This document shows positions 14,843 through 16,902 of a DNA stretch of 16,902 nucleotides, piece by piece. A program made the translations under genes and the position numbers. The stretch is from BS750m-G77 sp043797735 (GTDB lineage: Bacteria > Omnitrophota > Gorgyraeia > Gygaellales > Profunditerraquicolaceae). Every line of letters begins with the position of its first letter. The first letter of the stretch is position 1. Under the pieces are notes generated by a model. The model saw only the letters and a program-made list of their open reading frames with translations, ran no database searches and was not told where the DNA came from. The stretch spans positions 1-16,902 of the forward strand of contig JAZDPH010000037.1 in NCBI GenBank assembly GCA_043797735.1, written 5' to 3'.

Positions 14843-14880
14843 CATATTTGACGTGGCGTGTTTTAATTGAGGAGAAAATT

Positions 14881-15168
14881 ATGAAAAATGACATTAATAA
14901 AATAAAACAGAAAATTCTTCCAATTCTACAAGGCTATGGAATTAAAAGATTGGCCCTTTTTGGTTCCTGTGTTCGAGGCGAGATAGGGAAGAATAGCGAC
15001 ATTGATATCTTAGTAGAGATTAAAGCAGATATCAGCCTGCTTGATTTTGTAGGGATTAAACAAAAGATTGAGGATGTCCTGGGACGAAAAGTAGATTTGG
15101 TAGAATACGATACCCTCAAGCCCCTTCTTAGAGAAAGGATATTAAAAGAACAGGTGGTGCTCCTATGA
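14881..15168 (+). CDS. mntA: MntA-type nucleotidyltransferase (antitoxin)
   Basis: The 95-residue protein is a minimal nucleotidyltransferase with the motif G28-S29-x10-D40-x-D42 (GSCVRGEIGKNSDIDILVE). In characterised MntA-HepT pairs this enzyme transfers AMP groups to a tyrosine of the HEPN toxin and silences it. GAGGAG (14869-14874) precedes the ATG at 14881. A longer frame from 14683 would translate through the tRNA and the palindromic insert and is not credible. Its stop overlaps the start of the HEPN gene (ATGA), as expected for a toxin-antitoxin operon. Confidence 0.92.
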   Translation: MKNDINKIKQKILPILQGYGIKRLALFGSCVRGEIGKNSDIDILVEIKADISLLDFVGIKQKIEDVLGRKVDLVEYDTLKPLLRERILKEQVVLL

Positions 15169-15509
15169 AAAGAGATGCGCGGGTATATATTGAGGATATA
15201 TTAGAAGCCATAACAAAAATAGAAGAGTATATGAAAGGGCTTAGTAGCGATGAGGAGTTTTGTAATAATACCCAAGTCCAGGATGCTGTTTTAAGGCGGT
15301 TAGAGATTATCGGCGAGGCCGTTAAAAACATTCCAGACAAATTCCGAGATCAATACCCAGAAATACCCTGGAAACAAATCGCAGGTATGCGTGATATCCT
15401 TATCCACGAATACTTTGGAGTAAAGCTAAAACGAGCCCTAAAGGTCATCAAAGAAGACATGCCCGTTTTAAAGGCAAAGATTCTAAAAATAAAACAAGAT
15501 TTAGGGTAA
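15165..15509 (+). CDS. hepT: HepT-type HEPN ribonuclease toxin
   Basis: The 114-residue helical protein matches the HepT (DUF86) family. Its catalytic motif R76-x4-H81-x-Y83 reads RDILIHEY, including the tyrosine that MntA partners AMPylate. HEPN toxins of this type cleave RNA, in known cases tRNA. Conserved surroundings are LRRLEIIGEAVKNIP and IPWKQIAGMRD. It is translationally coupled to mntA by a 4-nt overlap. The pair lies just downstream of a tRNA with a duplicated end, which suits a mobile or defence-type module. Confidence 0.92.
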   Translation: MKRDARVYIEDILEAITKIEEYMKGLSSDEEFCNNTQVQDAVLRRLEIIGEAVKNIPDKFRDQYPEIPWKQIAGMRDILIHEYFGVKLKRALKVIKEDMPVLKAKILKIKQDLG

Positions 15510-15715
15510 GTCTGGGGTATTCAGATGCGGCGGCGACGACATTATTAAGGTATTAGTGGATGCCTGCCGGCAGGCCTGCCTACCGCAGGCAGGCAGGTGT
15601 TTCCGGAAGATTTGGAAGAGGCGGCAGAGATGCTGGCTGAAAAAGTAATTTAATCCTTACAAGAAAATTTTAGTGAAAAAGAAGTTTCTATATTGGTTGT
15701 TAACTTAACTAGATA
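15510..15715. other. Intergenic stretch with possible gene remnants
   Basis: No intact gene is visible. Before the palindromic repeat, frame 15529-15564 reads GGDDIIKVLVDA. After it, frame 15597-15653 reads VFPEDLEEAAEMLAEKVI followed by a stop, in a different frame. Both look like coding sequence, which may mean a small gene was broken by the repeat, but the family is not recognised and chance cannot be excluded. Confidence 0.3.
15562..15597. repeat. GC-rich palindromic repeat (CCTGCC/GGCAGG type)
   Basis: GCCTGCCGGCAGGC (15562-15575) is a perfect 14-nt palindrome. It is followed by CCTGCCT (15575-15581) pairing with AGGCAGG (15587-15593) and a further CAGG, so several alternative hairpins can form. 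The composition contrasts with the AT-rich surroundings, as expected for a dispersed palindromic element. Confidence 0.75.
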
Positions 15716-16162
15716 ATGAAAGATATTGACCCCAAATTTCAAGAATATATCTTTGAAGCAAGTGGTACTTTAGGATTTTTTCAGTTGATCGAAGAGTTCC
15801 TGAAGCTATACATTGAGTATTCATTCAAGCATGCAGCAGTTTATCTTTCTGGGAAGATGCCTTTTCGATTTACTGGTGAAGAATTTGAAAACGCACCATT
15901 AGAAAGACTATTGATCACATTTCGCAAACTGAATAATAATGACGAAGTAATCGGAGCTCTTGAAAAACTAAAGGCTAAAAGGAATTTTTGTGCCCACAGG
16001 GCTTTTGTTTGGTATTTTGAAAATCCCGAGATAGATGAAGGACGCTATAGGCAAAAATTAGAACTCATAAAAGAAATCAAAAATGAAGCCATAAGGGGCT
16101 TCCTTCTTTTATTTACTGAGGTATCCAAGCTTGACGAACGGATTATGGGGGAAGGTCAATAA
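15716..16162 (+). CDS. Possible HEPN-like protein of unknown role
   Basis: The 148-residue protein is predicted mostly helical and contains KAKRNFCAHRAF near residues 86-97, where R89-N90-x3-H94 fits the RNxxxH form of the HEPN catalytic motif. No other domain is recognised, and no nucleotidyltransferase partner is adjacent. The sequence is more AT-rich than the housekeeping genes, suggesting acquisition. The start at ATG 15716 has no clear ribosome binding site. HEPN membership rests on a short motif plus helical character, so an RNase or toxin role is only a hypothesis. Confidence 0.6.
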   Translation: MKDIDPKFQEYIFEASGTLGFFQLIEEFLKLYIEYSFKHAAVYLSGKMPFRFTGEEFENAPLERLLITFRKLNNNDEVIGALEKLKAKRNFCAHRAFVWYFENPEIDEGRYRQKLELIKEIKNEAIRGFLLLFTEVSKLDERIMGEGQ

Positions 16163-16274
16163 ACCACTCCAGCGGAGTTATTTGAGCGGTAAAACTACAA
16201 AAAGGGCGGAGAAGCTTATAGAGTTTTAGAAGGAGGCAATAAGGAAAGTTAAAACTTTTATATTTAATAAAACT

Positions 16275-16745
16275 ATGAAAAAAATAATATTAGTATTCAT
16301 ATTCTTATCAATTTCTATCATCTGTCGAGCTGAATATAATCCCCTTGAGACTGTTGAGGAAGCAAAAGAACGTAAAGCCACTGATAGATATTATCAAAGA
16401 CGAAATAATTCCTATGGTCAAGAACCGCTTGGTGGTTATTCTGAAACATTAAGCGGTGCATCATCACCTCATCGTTCTTCGCAAGAACGTTCTTCAGATG
16501 AAGATGTTTCTTCTTCACAAAGACATTCTTCAAGTTATGAATCTTCCTCAAGCCGTATTCCTCAATATCGCTCACCACTTGAGACAATTGACGAACAGAA
16601 AGCCCGCCATAGAGCCGAACAATATGAAGAACGTCGCAAAAGTACTTATGGAGAGCCTTTAGGCGGCTATTCTGAAAAACTCGGAGATACCGAACCATAT
16701 TCAAATCAAAATCGTTATAGATATAGTCCATATTCAGAAGATTAA
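16275..16745 (+). CDS. Small secreted protein with an internal duplication, unknown function
   Basis: The 156-residue product starts with a clear Sec signal peptide (basic KK, hydrophobic core to residue 16, probable cleavage CRA-E after A19). The mature part has two copies of a motif of about 38 residues: 22-59 and 100-136. Each begins (N/S)PLET(V/I) and ends with SYG or TYG, EPLGGYSE and a Leu. Between them is a Ser/Arg-rich low-complexity linker (about 60-98). It is very hydrophilic with many Tyr, Glu and Arg. No family is recognised. The gene is AT-rich and lacks an obvious ribosome binding site. Confidence 0.7.
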   Translation: MKKIILVFIFLSISIICRAEYNPLETVEEAKERKATDRYYQRRNNSYGQEPLGGYSETLSGASSPHRSSQERSSDEDVSSSQRHSSSYESSSSRIPQYRSPLETIDEQKARHRAEQYEERRKSTYGEPLGGYSEKLGDTEPYSNQNRYRYSPYSED

Positions 16746-16780
16746 GAATAAGAGTTAACAGATGAATAAAAAACAATTGC

Positions 16781-16902
16781 GTGCCAAGTTAAGTTCTTTG
16801 TAATCTATCCTGATGTAACGTTCAGGATGCGGTAAACGTCTGTCAGCCGCATAGCGAGGGGTGAGAGGCGAGAGGTAACTCTGGCTCTCTGAGCCACCCG
16901 AC
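16781..16902 (+). ncRNA. Candidate structured RNA, possibly the 5' part of a group II intron
   Basis: No gene is visible here, but strong helices follow one another: ATCCTGA (16807-16813) with TCAGGAT (16822-16828), ATGCGG (16827-16832) with CCGCAT (16847-16852), GGGTG (16859-16863) with CACCC (16895-16899), AGAG-GTAA-CTCT (16871-16882) with a GNRA tetraloop, and GGCTC-TCT-GAGCC (16883-16895). The first two, and the third and fifth, share a base or two, so they may be alternatives at the edges. A GTGCC at 16781 could be an intron 5' end (consensus GUGYG). The element runs off the window, so its identity is not settled. Confidence 0.4.

Noticed and set aside
14683..14880. N-terminal extension of mntA back into the tRNA
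   Set aside because: It translates the tRNA-Pro gene and the palindromic element. The ATG at 14881 has a good ribosome binding site and fits the family length.
16163..16274. Remnant reading GRAEKLIEF before a stop, and an AGAAGGAGG box
   Set aside because: The fragment is too short to assign, and the purine box is not followed by a start codon at a suitable distance.
16318..16776. Minus-strand open frame of 152 codons
   Set aside because: It overlaps a + strand gene with a clear signal peptide and internal protein repeats, and has no plausible features itself.

Overview
The window is a dense bacterial chromosome segment of housekeeping genes with short or overlapping junctions and several GTG/TTG starts. 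It ends in a more AT-rich accessory tail. Gene content (stand-alone pncC, a fused ribBA, an alpha-type ribE, a MntA/HepT module, dispersed short palindromes) suits an uncultivated Gram-negative-type lineage such as Omnitrophota or a neighbour. That placement is inference from style, not from a phylogenetic marker.

Left part (1-8527, mostly + strand): the 3' end of an ABC-2 type permease; an AdoMet-decarboxylase-like gene (speD) with a consensus promoter almost touching its start codon; rpsO and pnp behind their own promoter; then ftsK, a rodZ-like gene, rimO, pgsA and pgpA in near-continuous coupling. This joins RNA turnover and translation (S15, PNPase, RimO), division and shape (FtsK, RodZ) and phosphatidylglycerol synthesis (PgsA then PgpA).

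Middle (8497-9595): a two-gene minus-strand operon, pncC then thpR, converges on pgpA with a 31-bp coding overlap. Its promoter shares the -35 box with the divergent promoter of the riboflavin operon.

Riboflavin region (9568-14533, +): an FMN riboswitch with a readable transcription-termination switch controls ribBA-ribH-nusB-PHP phosphoesterase-ribD-ribE. The four rib genes cover the committed enzymes from GTP and ribulose 5-phosphate to riboflavin, apart from the phosphatase step. ribF is not in the window.

Right part (14534-16902): a tRNA-Pro(CGG) gene whose 3' 35 nt are duplicated immediately downstream. The copy is split in its T-loop by a 70-nt double-hairpin palindromic element. Then follow a MntA/HepT toxin-antitoxin pair, a GC-rich palindromic repeat, a second HEPN-like protein, a small secreted protein with an internal duplication, and at the edge a highly structured RNA-like sequence that may be the 5' part of a group II intron. 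I see no convincing complete new multi-gene system. The most notable points are the shared -35 divergent promoter, the riboswitch switching helix, the apparently leaderless genes, and the tRNA-end duplication with its palindromic insert.
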